DNA of 53,373 nucleotides, from positions 1 to 53,373 of the forward strand of contig JAAWKU010000006.1 in NCBI GenBank assembly GCA_022797535.1, given 5' to 3'. The notes beneath the pieces were generated by a model that did not search any database, was not told the DNA's origin, and saw nothing but the letters and a program-made list of their open reading frames with translations. Source of the stretch: Lachnospiraceae bacterium. Its GTDB lineage: Bacteria; Bacillota; Clostridia; Lachnospirales; Lachnospiraceae. Position numbers and translations under genes: made by a program. Numbering within the stretch: the stretch's first letter is position 1; every line of letters begins with the position of its first letter. Shown here in pieces: positions 1-9,810 of the stretch.

Positions 1-96
1 GTCAACGATGCCACCGCATCGCCTCCCTCCTCCGCCTTGCAGACTGAAAATTCATCCGGCGTCATTTTACTGAAAGTCAACGATACAGCACACTAG
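1..96 (-). repeat. Partial copy of a dispersed MITE-like repeat (copy 1)
   Basis: This stretch is cut by the window edge. Read on the minus strand from 96, it begins CTAGTGTGCTGTATCGTTGA and matches the complete copy at 19584-19712 over about the first 50 bases. Shared landmarks are the CTAGTGT.CTGTATCGTT end, an AAAATGAC block, TGAATTT.CA and TCTGC. The terminal CTAG (93-96) contains the TAG stop codon (93-95) of nfnB, so the repeat abuts the gene with no spacer. No coding capacity is visible. It is probably a non-autonomous mobile element, but only one end is in view. Confidence 0.6.
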
Positions 97-1481
97 TTCA
101 TGTTGGAAAGATATTCATCAATCCCTTTCGCCGCCGCCTTTCCGGCCCCCATTGCCAGAATCACGGTAGCCGCCCCCGTCACGGCGTCACCCCCGGCGTA
201 CACAGCTTCCTTGGTAGTCTTGCCGTTCTCTTCATCCGCCACAATGCATTTCCACTTATTGGTCTCCAATCCTTCGGTGGTGGAAGAAATCAGCGGATTC
301 GGGGAAGTTCCCAGAGACATGATCACCGTATCCACCTCCAGCACAAACTCGGAGCCGGGCACTTCCACCGGCCTTCTTCTGCCGGACTCGTCAGGCTCGC
401 CCAGTTCCATACGAATGCACTTCATACCTGTCACCCAGCCCTTATCATCTGCCAGAATCTCGGTGGGATTGGTCAGCAGGTCAAAGATGATGCCTTCCTC
501 CCTGGCATGATGTACTTCCTCCACACGGGCAGGCAGTTCCTCCTCACTGCGGCGGTATACAATATGCACCTCTGCCCCCAGCCGCAGAGCGGTGCGGGCC
601 GCATCCATGGCCACATTGCCGCCGCCCACCACGGCCACCTTTTTCCCTCGCATAATGGGGGTATTGCTGTTTTCATCAAAAGCCTTCATCAGATTGCTTC
701 TGGTAAGGTACTCATTGGCGGAAAACACACCGTTGCTGTTCTCACCGGGTATGCCCATGAACTTGGGCAGCCCTGCGCCAGAGCCGATAAACACTGCTGA
801 GAAGCCCTCCTCAGCCAACAGCTGATCTATGGTGACGGATTTACCCACCACCACATTGGTCTCAATCTTCACTCCAAGGGATTTCACGTTTTCGATCTCC
901 CTGGCTACCACCGCCTCCTTGGGCAGACGGAACTCCGGAATACCATATACCAACACGCCTCCGGGCTCATGCAATGCCTCAAAGATGGTGACTTCATAGC
1001 CCAGCCTGGCCAGATCTCCGGCACAGGTCAATCCTGCGGGACCGGAGCCGATCACCGCCACTTTTCTGTCCTTTTTCTCTTTGGCCCCCTCCGGCTTTAT
1101 CCCCTGCTCCCGGGCATAATCCGCCACAAAGCGCTCCAGCTTACCAATGGATACCGGCTCCCCTTTGATGCCCCGGATACACTTGCCCTCGCACTGGCTC
1201 TCCTGGGGACACACCCTGCCGCACACAGCGGGCAGGGCGCTGGCCTGGCTGATGGTCTGATAAGCACCCTCCATATCCCCGTTTTTTACCTGCTCCACAA
1301 AGCCCGGGATGTTGATCGCCACGGGACAGCCTTTGACGCACTGCGCGTTCTTGCAGTTGATGCAGCGGGCGGCCTCCTCCATGGCCTCTTCTTTGTTGTA
1401 TCCCAGACATACCTCTTCAAAATTCTTCCCACGCGCCTGCGCATCCTGTTCCCTCACAGGCACCTTTTTCAAAACATCCAT
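93..1481 (-). CDS. nfnB: NADPH-binding subunit of NfnAB transhydrogenase (GltD-like flavoprotein)
   Basis: This is the large subunit of the electron-bifurcating NADH-dependent ferredoxin:NADP+ oxidoreductase, a cytosolic enzyme that couples NADPH, NAD and ferredoxin pools. The 462-residue protein has an N-terminal Cys-rich region for two [4Fe-4S] clusters (CINCKNAQCVKGCP near residue 41, then CGRVCPQESQCEGKC near 87). An FAD Rossmann motif (VIGSGPAGLTCAGDL, about 143) and a second dinucleotide motif (VVGGGNVAMDAARTA, about 286) follow. The start has AGGAGA 7 nt upstream. nfnA lies 143 bp upstream on the same strand, the usual nfnA-nfnB order. The family overlaps with the glutamate synthase small subunit, but no large glutamate synthase subunit is nearby and the NfnA partner favours Nfn. 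The stop codon is formed inside the CTAG end of a repeat element. Confidence 0.88.
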   Translation of the reverse strand: MDVLKKVPVREQDAQARGKNFEEVCLGYNKEEAMEEAARCINCKNAQCVKGCPVAINIPGFVEQVKNGDMEGAYQTISQASALPAVCGRVCPQESQCEGKCIRGIKGEPVSIGKLERFVADYAREQGIKPEGAKEKKDRKVAVIGSGPAGLTCAGDLARLGYEVTIFEALHEPGGVLVYGIPEFRLPKEAVVAREIENVKSLGVKIETNVVVGKSVTIDQLLAEEGFSAVFIGSGAGLPKFMGIPGENSNGVFSANEYLTRSNLMKAFDENSNTPIMRGKKVAVVGGGNVAMDAARTALRLGAEVHIVYRRSEEELPARVEEVHHAREEGIIFDLLTNPTEILADDKGWVTGMKCIRMELGEPDESGRRRPVEVPGSEFVLEVDTVIMSLGTSPNPLISSTTEGLETNKWKCIVADEENGKTTKEAVYAGGDAVTGAATVILAMGAGKAAAKGIDEYLSNMN

Positions 1482-1624
1482 CTCTATTCTCCTATTTTAA
1501 TTCCCCATCCGCCCTCACAGCACCCCTGACCGGGACTCGCCTCCCGGCCGTTTACGGCGTCCATTTGCCGCCCCGTGCGCTTCCCGGGCAAAGGTTGTTT
1601 TCAGTTCCGTATCCGTCTGTCCGG

Positions 1625-2506
1625 TCACCCGTTACAGTTGCCGCATCCGCCGTGGTGGGTCGCCCCTTCTTTGGCCTTCAGGAAAGCTCTGCCCTCCTCC
1701 GTCCTGTAGATCTGCTGACGGCTCATGGCCTCGTCAAAATTCACCTGATGCCCGTCAAACTCCGGTCCATCCACACAGGCAAACTTCACCTTGCCGCCCA
1801 CAGTCACACGGCAGGCGCCGCACATGCCAGTGCCGTCCACCATGATGGGATTCAGACTGACAATCGTAGGGATGCCCAATTCCTTAGTCAGCAGACATAC
1901 AAACTTCATCATGATCATGGGACCGATGGCCACACAGCGATCATAGCGCTTTCCCTCTGCCACCAGATCCTTGATGGTCTGAGTAACCATACCGCTCCTG
2001 CCATAGGAACCGTCATCGGTGGTTACGTACAGATTGCCCGCCACAGCTTCCATTTCCTTCTCCAGGATCAGCAGGTCCCTGGTCTTGCTGCCCACCACCA
2101 CGTCCACGGCGATACCATGCTCATGAAGCCATTTCACCTGGGGGTAAACAGGTGCCGCTCCCACGCCTCCTGCCACAAACAGAAGTTTCTTGTTCTTAAG
2201 GCTCTCAAGTTCCTCTGTAACGAATTCAGACGCGCAGCCCAAAGGTCCCACGAAATCGTGAAAACTGTCCCCTGCCTTCAGGCAGGACATCATCTGGGTG
2301 GATGCGCCCACAATCTGGAATACGATGGTCACCGTGCCCTTTTCCCTGTCATAGTCACACACTGTGAGAGGAATCCTCTCCCCTTCAGCGTCTGTCCTGA
2401 CGATCACAAACTGGCCGGGCTGGCAATATTTTGCCACCCGCTCCGCCTCCACCTCCATCAGGTAGATGTTGGTGGTTAGTTCCTCTGCTCTGACAATCTT
2501 ATACAT
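1625..2506 (-). CDS. nfnA: NADH-binding subunit of NfnAB transhydrogenase (PyrK/SudB-like)
   Basis: This is the small subunit of NfnAB, a ferredoxin-NADP reductase-type flavoprotein that binds FAD, NAD(H) and a [2Fe-2S] cluster. In 293 residues it has an N-terminal FAD-binding barrel, the NAD-binding signature GGVGAAPVYPQVKWL (about residue 117), and a C-terminal cluster-binding segment with MCGACRV and a later FACVDGPEFDGHQV, typical of PyrK/SudB proteins. The extreme C-terminus, GGCGNCNG, adds two more cysteines. The start has a good AGGAGGAG site. It is followed by nfnB and preceded 134 bp upstream by an unrelated membrane protein. PyrK-type dihydroorotate dehydrogenase subunits share this fold, but no pyr genes are present. 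Confidence 0.88.
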   Translation of the reverse strand: MYKIVRAEELTTNIYLMEVEAERVAKYCQPGQFVIVRTDAEGERIPLTVCDYDREKGTVTIVFQIVGASTQMMSCLKAGDSFHDFVGPLGCASEFVTEELESLKNKKLLFVAGGVGAAPVYPQVKWLHEHGIAVDVVVGSKTRDLLILEKEMEAVAGNLYVTTDDGSYGRSGMVTQTIKDLVAEGKRYDRCVAIGPMIMMKFVCLLTKELGIPTIVSLNPIMVDGTGMCGACRVTVGGKVKFACVDGPEFDGHQVNFDEAMSRQQIYRTEEGRAFLKAKEGATHHGGCGNCNG

Positions 2507-2640
2507 ACTCTCCTCCTATCATAATTCCGCAACATACTGTTTCGGTTCCGCCTTTTCCCTCTGCCTCGTGCAGCGGCGCTGCCTGTCTGTCCGCTCCGGC
2601 AGCCGCACATACAGCAGCGCAGTCCGGCTACCCCCGCCAC

Positions 2641-4065
2641 TCATGGGATTTCTGCTATGCTGTAGCCGCTGTCCGTCAGCAGCTTATAGCAGATACAGTT
2701 GTACGCATGGACTGCGTAATAGCTGCCCGTGGAGATACTGCCCCCGCTTTCGTCCACATGCAATTCCGCAAAGATATAATAATCCTCCTCGCCAACTGTC
2801 AGCGGGTATTGGAACCGATACTGGTATATGCCGCTTTCTCCCGCAAATCCCTCCGGGGTCTGGATCCTCCCCGTGCGAATCATCTCATTGTAGAGGGTCA
2901 CAGTGGCCATGTCCACCGAAATATCCGTATTTAGCTGCAGGCTGTAAGTGCGTTCCGCAACCTCTCCCACGATCCCGTCCTCCTCAATGATGGCAAATGA
3001 AAACGCAGAGTCGCCCAGAGGCATGGGAATGGGGCCTGCATACCGGGCAGAGTCCAGGGAGGGAACCGTGCCGTCGGTGGTATAATAGACCGTCTCATCC
3101 TCCTCCCTGTTGACCTGGATCAGGGTAGGACTGCTGTACTGGCCGCTGGCCGTCACCACATTCGGCGCGACAGGTATCTTCAACTCAATCTGGTAATTCT
3201 TGGTCACTACATCACTGACCAGGCCATACTGATTTACAAAAACGGCCTTGATGATATGTTCCCCGTTGTCCAGAAAGATGGGCGCCGTGTATACCAGGCT
3301 GTTCTCATCCGGCTCCGAGCCGTCCATGGTATAGTAGATGGTCCCCGCCGTGTTGGAACTGAGTTTCAGGGGAAGAATCTCCTGATAATACCCTTCCTCA
3401 AACCCGAATTCCGGCGCTTTAGCCTGTAAATTCTGGTAAGTGCTTCTGATAACCTCATTATCACAGTTATTCAGCAGACTGTCAATCGTCTGGTAATCAT
3501 TTCTGGCCCTATAGGACTGAATCAGCTGAGAATAGGCCCTCTCAAGCTGTTTCTGGTCCAACAGCCCGCCCTCAATCAGGGCCAGCAGCTGACTTTCATA
3601 ACCGCCCACATTATCCATGGCATAGTAACAGTCTGCCAGGGCAAACCCCACTTCCTGATCCATGTTTCCCAGTTCCCGGGCTCTGATATAGTAGCTTACC
3701 GCCTGTTCATAGTCCTGGGTTCTGACGCATTCCACTGCCCGGGCCATCTGGTATTCCACTGAATTCTCCATATGATGCCAGGCGCCGATCAGCACGCCGG
3801 CCAGAACCAGGATCAACAGGAAAAATATACCGATCAGCCATCCCAGATAACTCTTCTTTTTTTGAGGGGTCTCCGACCCGGCCGCCTCCCCGGAGGAAAA
3901 AGCGGTTCCGGAGATCTGCAGTTCTTCCGCAATATGTTCCAGCGTAGCCTGCATGCTCTGTTCCACTTCCGATTCAAAGTCGGGCACAATGTGTATATCT
4001 TCCCCACAGATCCCGCAATAGAGCGAACCCTCTTCTATTTCTGCTCCGCATTTCGGACAATTCAT
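2641..4065 (-). CDS. Zinc-ribbon membrane protein with TPR-like and chitobiase-C-type domains
   Basis: The protein has 474 residues and unknown function. It begins with a zinc ribbon (MNCPKCG...YCGICG, residues 1-20). A Ser/Lys-rich stretch and one transmembrane helix (about 74-98, LGWLIGIFFLLILVLAGVLI) follow, then an extracytoplasmic region. That region contains helical repeats resembling TPRs (about 105-215) and two copies of a beta-sandwich motif of the chitobiase/beta-hexosaminidase C-terminal type, marked by YYTMDGSEP (about 244) and YYTTDGTVP (about 328). The C-terminus is a compact alpha/beta tail. The zinc ribbon is on the predicted cytoplasmic side and the sandwich repeats face out, which suggests a signal- or scaffold-type role rather than an enzyme. 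It lies between nfnA and folD on the same strand, 35 bp downstream of folD. Confidence 0.7.
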   Translation of the reverse strand: MNCPKCGAEIEEGSLYCGICGEDIHIVPDFESEVEQSMQATLEHIAEELQISGTAFSSGEAAGSETPQKKKSYLGWLIGIFFLLILVLAGVLIGAWHHMENSVEYQMARAVECVRTQDYEQAVSYYIRARELGNMDQEVGFALADCYYAMDNVGGYESQLLALIEGGLLDQKQLERAYSQLIQSYRARNDYQTIDSLLNNCDNEVIRSTYQNLQAKAPEFGFEEGYYQEILPLKLSSNTAGTIYYTMDGSEPDENSLVYTAPIFLDNGEHIIKAVFVNQYGLVSDVVTKNYQIELKIPVAPNVVTASGQYSSPTLIQVNREEDETVYYTTDGTVPSLDSARYAGPIPMPLGDSAFSFAIIEEDGIVGEVAERTYSLQLNTDISVDMATVTLYNEMIRTGRIQTPEGFAGESGIYQYRFQYPLTVGEEDYYIFAELHVDESGGSISTGSYYAVHAYNCICYKLLTDSGYSIAEIP

Positions 4066-4100
4066 ACGAATTTACTTCCGCCCTTTCAACAAAATACCCC

Positions 4101-4949
4101 TCAACGCTCCTGTAGCAGCACGCTGTCCACGCAATTCTTCATCAACATGGCTATGGTCATGGGACCCACACCGCCGGGAACCGGGGTGATGGCGCTGCAA
4201 CGAGGCGCTACGGATTCATAATCCACATCCCCGCACAGCTTATTGTTCTCGTCCCTGTGAATGCCCACATCAATCACCACAGCCCCCTCCTTTACATAAT
4301 CCGCAGTGATCATCAGCGGTTTGCCCACCGCCACCACCAGGATATCCGCCCGGCGGGTGACTGCCTTTAAATCCTCGGTCCTGCTGTGGGCCACCGTCAC
4401 AGTACCGTTCTCCCGCAGGAGCAGCAGGGCCATGGGCTTGCCCACGATGTTACTGCGGCCCACCACCACGCATTCTTTGCCGCTGACGGAGATGCCGGAA
4501 CGCTTCAGCAGCTGAACCACCCCGGCAGGGGTGCAGGACACAAACCCCTTTTTCCCGATACACAACGCCCCCACATTCATGGGATGAAATCCGTCCACAT
4601 CCTTGAGCGGGCTGATGGCATTGAGCACTTTTTCCTCGTTGATCTGTTCCGGCAGAGGCAGCTGCACCAAAATGCCGTTCACATCCACCCTGGCATTGAG
4701 TTCCTCCACCAGCGACAGCAGCTCCTCCTCCGTGGTCTGGGAGGGCAGTTCATAGGACAAAGAACGGATCCCGATATACTCGCAGGCTTTCTTCTTGTTA
4801 CGCACATAGACGCTGGAGGCGGGATCGTCCCCCACCTGTATCACCGCCAGACAGATTTCCTTTCCCTGGGCTTTGTAAACTGCCACCTGCTCCTTCAGTT
4901 CGTCTTTGATCTCCGCGCTGATTTGCTTCCCGTCAATAATCTGTGTCAT
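4101..4949 (-). CDS. folD: Bifunctional methylene-THF dehydrogenase / methenyl-THF cyclohydrolase
   Basis: FolD interconverts 5,10-methylene-THF, methenyl-THF and 10-formyl-THF in the cytosol, usually with NADP(H). At 282 residues it has the normal family length. Visible signatures are the catalytic-lysine region YVRNKKKACEYIGI (about 48), VQLPLPEQ (about 95), KDVDGFHPMNVG (about 115), the nucleotide-binding GRSNIVGKPMALLLL (about 163) and the C-terminal PVPGGVGPMTIAML. GGGAGGATG precedes the start. fhs lies 119 bp upstream on the same strand; together they make the 10-formyl/methylene-THF part of the C1 folate pathway, which is also the methyl branch of the Wood-Ljungdahl route. Acetogenesis itself cannot be inferred, since no CODH/ACS genes are present. 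Confidence 0.95.
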   Translation of the reverse strand: MTQIIDGKQISAEIKDELKEQVAVYKAQGKEICLAVIQVGDDPASSVYVRNKKKACEYIGIRSLSYELPSQTTEEELLSLVEELNARVDVNGILVQLPLPEQINEEKVLNAISPLKDVDGFHPMNVGALCIGKKGFVSCTPAGVVQLLKRSGISVSGKECVVVGRSNIVGKPMALLLLRENGTVTVAHSRTEDLKAVTRRADILVVAVGKPLMITADYVKEGAVVIDVGIHRDENNKLCGDVDYESVAPRCSAITPVPGGVGPMTIAMLMKNCVDSVLLQER

Positions 4950-5068
4950 TACATCCTCCCATCTTATTTTTCAAATATCCTCCCGGCGCACTTTTAACAA
5001 GCGCCGCCCCGGCTTCCCCGTTCCGAATACTGATCTGCGCGCCGTGCAGGAATCGCAGTTCCGCTTCC

Positions 5069-6739
5069 TCAAAACAATCCCGTGATCCTCCCCTGATCGT
5101 CCACGTCGATCCCGTAGGCGGCAGGATTACTGGACAGCCCGGGCATAGTCACCACGGCTCCCGTCAGCACCACCACAAATCCGGCGCCGGCAGAAACATA
5201 GACTTCCCTGACATTCATCTCAAAGTTCTCCGGCCTGCCAAGCAGAGCAGGATCGTCGGACAGAGAATACTGAGTCTTGGCCATACACACCGGCAGTCCG
5301 CCATAACCCAGTTCCTCCAGACGCTGCAGCTGCTTTGCCGCCAAGGGGGCAAAATGCACCTTCCCTGCCCCGTAGATCTCTGTGGCTACTTTTACCACCT
5401 TGTCCTTCAGGGGCAGACTGTCCTCATACAGCACCCGGAAATGGCTCTCCTTCTGTTCCAGGGTCTCCAGAACCTTCTCCGCCAGTTCCACGCCGCCCCG
5501 GCCGCCCTGTTCCCATACTCTGGCCAGAGCGAAGGCACAGCCTCTTTCCTCGCAGAAATGCTTTACGAAGGCAGTTTCCGCCTCTGTGTCGGCTGTGAAA
5601 GCATTCAGCGTCACCACCACCGGCACGCCGTACTTTTGCAGATTCTCGATGTGCTTCTCCAGATTGACAATCCCTCTTTCCAGAGCTTCCAGATTCTCCT
5701 GGGAAAGCTGATCCTTTCGCACGCCGCCATTATATTTCAGCGCCCTGATGGTGGCTACCAGCACCACGGCATCCGGCGCAAGCCCCGCCTGACGGCATTT
5801 GATGTCAAAGAACTTCTCTGCGCCCAGATCCGCGCCGAATCCCGCCTCCGTGATGCAGTAATCCGCCATTTTCAGGGCCGCCCTAGTGGCGATGATGGAA
5901 TTGCATCCATGGGCGATATTGGCAAAGGGGCCGCCGTGTACCAGCGCCGGAGTGTGCTCCAGGGTCTGAATCAGATTTGGCTTGAGAGCGTCTTTCAGCA
6001 GAGCCGCCATGGCCCCCACAGCCTGAAGCTGTCCCGCTGTCACAGGCTCTCCCTCATAATTGTAGGCCACCACAATCCGGGAAAGCCTTTCCTTCAGATC
6101 CTGCATATCCGTGGCCAGGCAGAGAATGGCCATGATCTCCGAGGCCACTGTGATCACAAAATGATCCTCCCGGACCACGCCGTCCATCTTGGTTCCCATG
6201 CCTACCACAATGTTGCGCAGCACCCGGTCGTTCATATCCATGCAGCGCTTCCACACCACCTGCCGGGTGTCAATCCGCAACTCATTGCCCTGCTGGATGT
6301 GGTTGTCCAGCAATGCCGCCAGCAGATTATTGGCGCAGGTGATGGCGTGGAAATCTCCGGTGAAGTGGAGATTCAGATCCTCCATGGGCACCACCTGGGC
6401 ATATCCTCCCCCGGCTGCCCCTCCCTTAATGCCGAAGCACGGGCCCAAAGAAGGCTCCCGCAGGGCAATAAACGCCTTTTTACCCAACTGTCCGAAGGCT
6501 TCTCCCAGTCCCACGGTGACAGTGGTCTTGCCCTCCCCGGCCGGGGTGGGATTGATGGCCGTCACCAGGATCAGTTTGCCCTCCGGCTGATCCTGAAGCC
6601 GCCGGATATATTCATCGGAAACCTTGGCTTTATATTTGCCGTACAGTTCCAATTCCTCCTGGGGGATCCCTGCGCGCTCCGCCACCAGGGTGACCGGCTC
6701 CAGCACCGCTTCCTGCGCAATCTGAATGTCTGTTTTCAT
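5069..6739 (-). CDS. fhs: Formate--tetrahydrofolate ligase
   Basis: This enzyme makes 10-formyl-THF from formate, THF and ATP. The 556-residue length matches the family. The nucleotide-binding loop is [20 protein letters not shown] (about residue 60), followed by the conserved [20 protein letters not shown] block (about 93) and FTGDFHAI. The reading frame extends 24 codons further upstream, but the ATG at 6739 has AAGGAGG at ideal spacing and gives the family-standard N-terminus. It starts 43 bp after the ftsK stop, so read-through from ftsK is possible; I see no strong separate promoter. folD lies downstream. Confidence 0.95.
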   Translation of the reverse strand: MKTDIQIAQEAVLEPVTLVAERAGIPQEELELYGKYKAKVSDEYIRRLQDQPEGKLILVTAINPTPAGEGKTTVTVGLGEAFGQLGKKAFIALREPSLGPCFGIKGGAAGGGYAQVVPMEDLNLHFTGDFHAITCANNLLAALLDNHIQQGNELRIDTRQVVWKRCMDMNDRVLRNIVVGMGTKMDGVVREDHFVITVASEIMAILCLATDMQDLKERLSRIVVAYNYEGEPVTAGQLQAVGAMAALLKDALKPNLIQTLEHTPALVHGGPFANIAHGCNSIIATRAALKMADYCITEAGFGADLGAEKFFDIKCRQAGLAPDAVVLVATIRALKYNGGVRKDQLSQENLEALERGIVNLEKHIENLQKYGVPVVVTLNAFTADTEAETAFVKHFCEERGCAFALARVWEQGGRGGVELAEKVLETLEQKESHFRVLYEDSLPLKDKVVKVATEIYGAGKVHFAPLAAKQLQRLEELGYGGLPVCMAKTQYSLSDDPALLGRPENFEMNVREVYVSAGAGFVVVLTGAVVTMPGLSSNPAAYGIDVDDQGRITGLF

Positions 6740-6782
6740 GGTCTGCCTCCTTCTTACCCTTAAATGATTCCGGGCAGTCTTA

Positions 6783-9713
6783 TCAAACGATTTCCTCCAG
6801 CAACTGTTCAAACTCCTCCGTGCCCATCAGGATCTTCCGGGGCTTGGTGCCCTCCTCTTCCCCCACGACCCCATAGTCGTGAAGCTGTTCCATGATCCGG
6901 GCCGCACGGTTGAAGCCGATCTTGAAAGCGCGCTGCAACATGCCGATGGAAGCCTTGTCCTTATCGATGATGAAGCGCCCCGCCTCATCAAAGTACTCGT
7001 CTCTCTCGTCTCCGCCTCCGAGGCCTCCAGGGCCGCCCATACTCTTAAGCTGCTCTTCCACATCGGCGGCATAGGTGTTGCCCAGGGTCTGGTTTTTCAA
7101 AAAGTCCACCACGTCGGACACTTCCTTGTCCGACACAAAAGCGCCCTGTATTCTTGCCGGCTTGGAATACCCCTGGGGGTAAAAGAGCATATCACCCTTG
7201 CCCAGCAGCTTTTCCGCGCCGTTCATGTCCAGGATGGTGCGGGAGTCCACGCCGCTGGACACGGAGAAGGCCACCCGGCTGGGCATGTTGGCCTTGATCA
7301 GGCCGGTGATGACGTCCACACTGGGCCGCTGTGTAGCAATGATCAAATGGATGCCCGCCGCCCTGGCAAGCTGGGCCAGACGGCAGATGGACTCCTCCAC
7401 CTCTCCCGGGGATACCATCATCAGATCCGCCAGTTCGTCCACGATAATGACGATCTGAGGCATCTTGGCAGGAGCCTGGGGATCACTCTCCCGCATAGCC
7501 TCCACCTTATTGTTGTAACCCTTCAGGTCACGCACGTTGAAATCCGCAAATTTTTTATAGCGGTCAGTCATCTCCGCCACGCCCCAATGCAGGGCGGCGG
7601 AGGCTTTCTTGGGATCCGTCACCACCGGAATCAGCAGATGGGGGATACCGTTGTACACGCTGAGTTCCACCACCTTGGGATCCACCATAATCAGCTTCAC
7701 CTCCTCCGGGTGAGCCTTATACAGGATGCTCATAATCAAAGTGTTGATACACACGGACTTACCGGAACCGGTGGCTCCCGCGATCAACATATGGGGCATC
7801 TTGGCTATGTCCGACACCACCGTCTGCCCTCCGATATCCTTACCCACGGCAAAAGCCAGGTTGGAGGAGAAGTCCCTAAACTCTTTGCTCTCCAGCAAAT
7901 CCCGCAGCGCCACTGCCATGTTTTCCTTGTTGGGCACCTCAATGCCGATGGCCGCCTTGCCGGGTATCGGCGCCTCAATGCGGATATCCGTGGCCGCCAG
8001 GTTCAGCTTGATATCATCGGTGAGTCCCACGATCTTGCTGACCTTGACCCCCTGTTCCGGCTGCAGTTCATATCTGGTCACACTGGGTCCCTGGCTGATG
8101 TCGGTGATGGTGACCCTGACCCCGAAATTCTCCAGGGTCTGCTGCAGGCGCATGGCCGTCTGTTTCAGTTCCTGGGTGGTATCCTTATTCCCGCCCTTCC
8201 CCTTCTGCAGCAAGGATATGGGGGGGAACATGTATTTCCTGGGAATAGCAGCCTCCTGCGCAGCACCCATGCTTTGGGCCTCCTGCATTCCCCCTTCCCG
8301 GCTGTGGGGCTCCTCCAAACGCGCCGCAGGTCTGACCCGCCGGCCGGAGGGCTCCTCCACGTCCTCCCTGTGTATCTGGATGTCCTGGCCGTCAAAAGCC
8401 TCTCCAGCCTGTGCGAAGCTGCCCACCTCATGCAGTTCTTCCGATTTCAGCGGATTATCTATCTCCAGGGAATTCTCCGATTGAAAAGGACTGCCCATCT
8501 CCCGGGCGGTTTCCGACTGCAGGGAATCACCCGCCCCTGGCAGTTCCTCCCTGAAAGGATTCACCGGCACAAAAGGTTCCGCCCCCAGAGTGGAATAGAA
8601 CTGCTCGGGTTCCTCCTCTTCCGCCTCGTCAATTGTCAGCTGATGCGCACTGCGTATGCGGATATTGTCAAAGTCAAAAACACTGCCCAAAGGCTTCTCT
8701 TCCTCCGGCGATTCCGGCAAAACGCCCTCCTCCCCGGAAGGTATGTACTCTTCTCCGTCCTCATTCCACATGATCTCATGGATATCGTCTCGCCTGCGCT
8801 CTTCGTTTTCCCGGGTGATGGCCGTGTCCAGAATCACGCCGGACACCTTTCTGTCCATCCGCAGAATCTTTTCCGTCTCCTTCTCCTCCCGGCGCTGCGC
8901 CCTGCCGCTTTCCTTCTCCAATGCCCTCTGACGGCGTTCCTCCTCCCGTCTGGCTCTGGCCTGCTCCTGCTCCTCCCGGCGGAGCCTGTCCGCTTCCTGG
9001 CGCTGCTCCCGGCGGCTGAGATATTCCTCCTCCTGTTCCTCCCTGCGCGCTCTCGCATATTCCCTCCTGCGCCGGGTATCCTCCCTGGTGCGCTCCAGCA
9101 TCCGGAAGCCGCTGTTTTTCATGCCACTGATCAAAGACTTTTCCGTCATAAGGATAAAACTGATCGCGCCGCAGAGCAGCACTACCAGCACCGTCCCTAT
9201 GGTCTCCAGATAATGGTGCAGCAGATAGGCCAGGCTGCCCCCCACAACGCCGCCGCCGATTCTGCCCGTACGGGCATTCTCATAAATCTGCGCCATATCA
9301 TATCTCTCCAGAGACAGGCTGTTTCTGGAAAAAAGCTCACAGATCACGCCCACCATCAGAAACAACACGGCGCCTGCGATCAGCTTGCGCAGCGCATTGG
9401 GATTGCCGGAGTTGGCATACCAGAAAGACACGGCTACAAACAGAAGCACAGGCACCGCATAGGAAGTTAATCCGAACAGGCCAAACAAGACCCCGCTGAC
9501 CAGATCGCCAGCCGGACCAATGATGCCGAAATTGCATAAAAATAAAATTACCATCAAGATGAAAAATATTATCAAGCCAATCTCGTGGAACAGTTCATTT
9601 TCTTTCTCATAATCATATGTAGGAGCATTACCCTTCCTGCCGGAGCCGGACGGCTTTTTGCCGCCTCTCTTGCCTGCCGTTGAAGATGCCCTCCTGCCTG
9701 ATGAATTTGCCAT
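6783..9713 (-). CDS. ftsK: DNA translocase FtsK/SpoIIIE
   Basis: This membrane-anchored DNA pump moves chromosomes through the division or sporulation septum. From the ATG at 9713 (AAAAGGAG upstream) the protein is 976 residues. It has about four transmembrane helices in the first 190 residues and then a long Arg/Glu-rich charged linker (to about 480). The motor follows, with Walker [14 protein letters not shown], Walker [12 protein letters not shown] and the conserved [12 protein letters not shown] segment. A C-terminal winged-helix gamma domain ([20 protein letters not shown]) normally reads KOPS/SRS DNA sequences. A further 20 codons upstream are open, but they lack a ribosome-binding site. 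The upstream tepA-like gene is a conserved spoIIIE neighbour in Bacillus. A separate promoter lies at 9779-9807. Confidence 0.95.
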   Translation of the reverse strand: MANSSGRRASSTAGKRGGKKPSGSGRKGNAPTYDYEKENELFHEIGLIIFFILMVILFLCNFGIIGPAGDLVSGVLFGLFGLTSYAVPVLLFVAVSFWYANSGNPNALRKLIAGAVLFLMVGVICELFSRNSLSLERYDMAQIYENARTGRIGGGVVGGSLAYLLHHYLETIGTVLVVLLCGAISFILMTEKSLISGMKNSGFRMLERTREDTRRRREYARARREEQEEEYLSRREQRQEADRLRREEQEQARARREEERRQRALEKESGRAQRREEKETEKILRMDRKVSGVILDTAITRENEERRRDDIHEIMWNEDGEEYIPSGEEGVLPESPEEEKPLGSVFDFDNIRIRSAHQLTIDEAEEEEPEQFYSTLGAEPFVPVNPFREELPGAGDSLQSETAREMGSPFQSENSLEIDNPLKSEELHEVGSFAQAGEAFDGQDIQIHREDVEEPSGRRVRPAARLEEPHSREGGMQEAQSMGAAQEAAIPRKYMFPPISLLQKGKGGNKDTTQELKQTAMRLQQTLENFGVRVTITDISQGPSVTRYELQPEQGVKVSKIVGLTDDIKLNLAATDIRIEAPIPGKAAIGIEVPNKENMAVALRDLLESKEFRDFSSNLAFAVGKDIGGQTVVSDIAKMPHMLIAGATGSGKSVCINTLIMSILYKAHPEEVKLIMVDPKVVELSVYNGIPHLLIPVVTDPKKASAALHWGVAEMTDRYKKFADFNVRDLKGYNNKVEAMRESDPQAPAKMPQIVIIVDELADLMMVSPGEVEESICRLAQLARAAGIHLIIATQRPSVDVITGLIKANMPSRVAFSVSSGVDSRTILDMNGAEKLLGKGDMLFYPQGYSKPARIQGAFVSDKEVSDVVDFLKNQTLGNTYAADVEEQLKSMGGPGGLGGGDERDEYFDEAGRFIIDKDKASIGMLQRAFKIGFNRAARIMEQLHDYGVVGEEEGTKPRKILMGTEEFEQLLEEIV

Positions 9714-9778
9714 CTCACCATACTCCTTTTCCCCAGGGGGCCAGGGCCTGTGTACTCGGCCCCGGACAAACAAATACT

Positions 9779-9807
9779 ATTATACCATTTCCCGCCCCGC
9801 TTGTCAT
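9779..9807 (-). promoter_or_regulatory. Sigma-A-type promoter for ftsK
   Basis: On the minus strand, an ATGACA -35 (9802-9807) and a perfect TATAAT -10 (9779-9784) are separated by 17 nt. It lies between the tepA-like stop (9811) and the ftsK start (9713), giving a leader of about 60 nt. Confidence 0.7.
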
Positions 9808-9810
9808 CCT

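Noticed and set aside
4950-5068. Tetrahydrofolate riboswitch upstream of folD
   Set aside because: The interval is short and lacks the conserved riboswitch core.
4943-9470. Long plus-strand reading frames opposite fhs and ftsK (up to about 860 codons)
   Set aside because: They lie entirely over well-supported minus-strand genes with clear family motifs. Their His/Pro/Gln-rich composition is typical of a mirror frame in GC-rich coding DNA.
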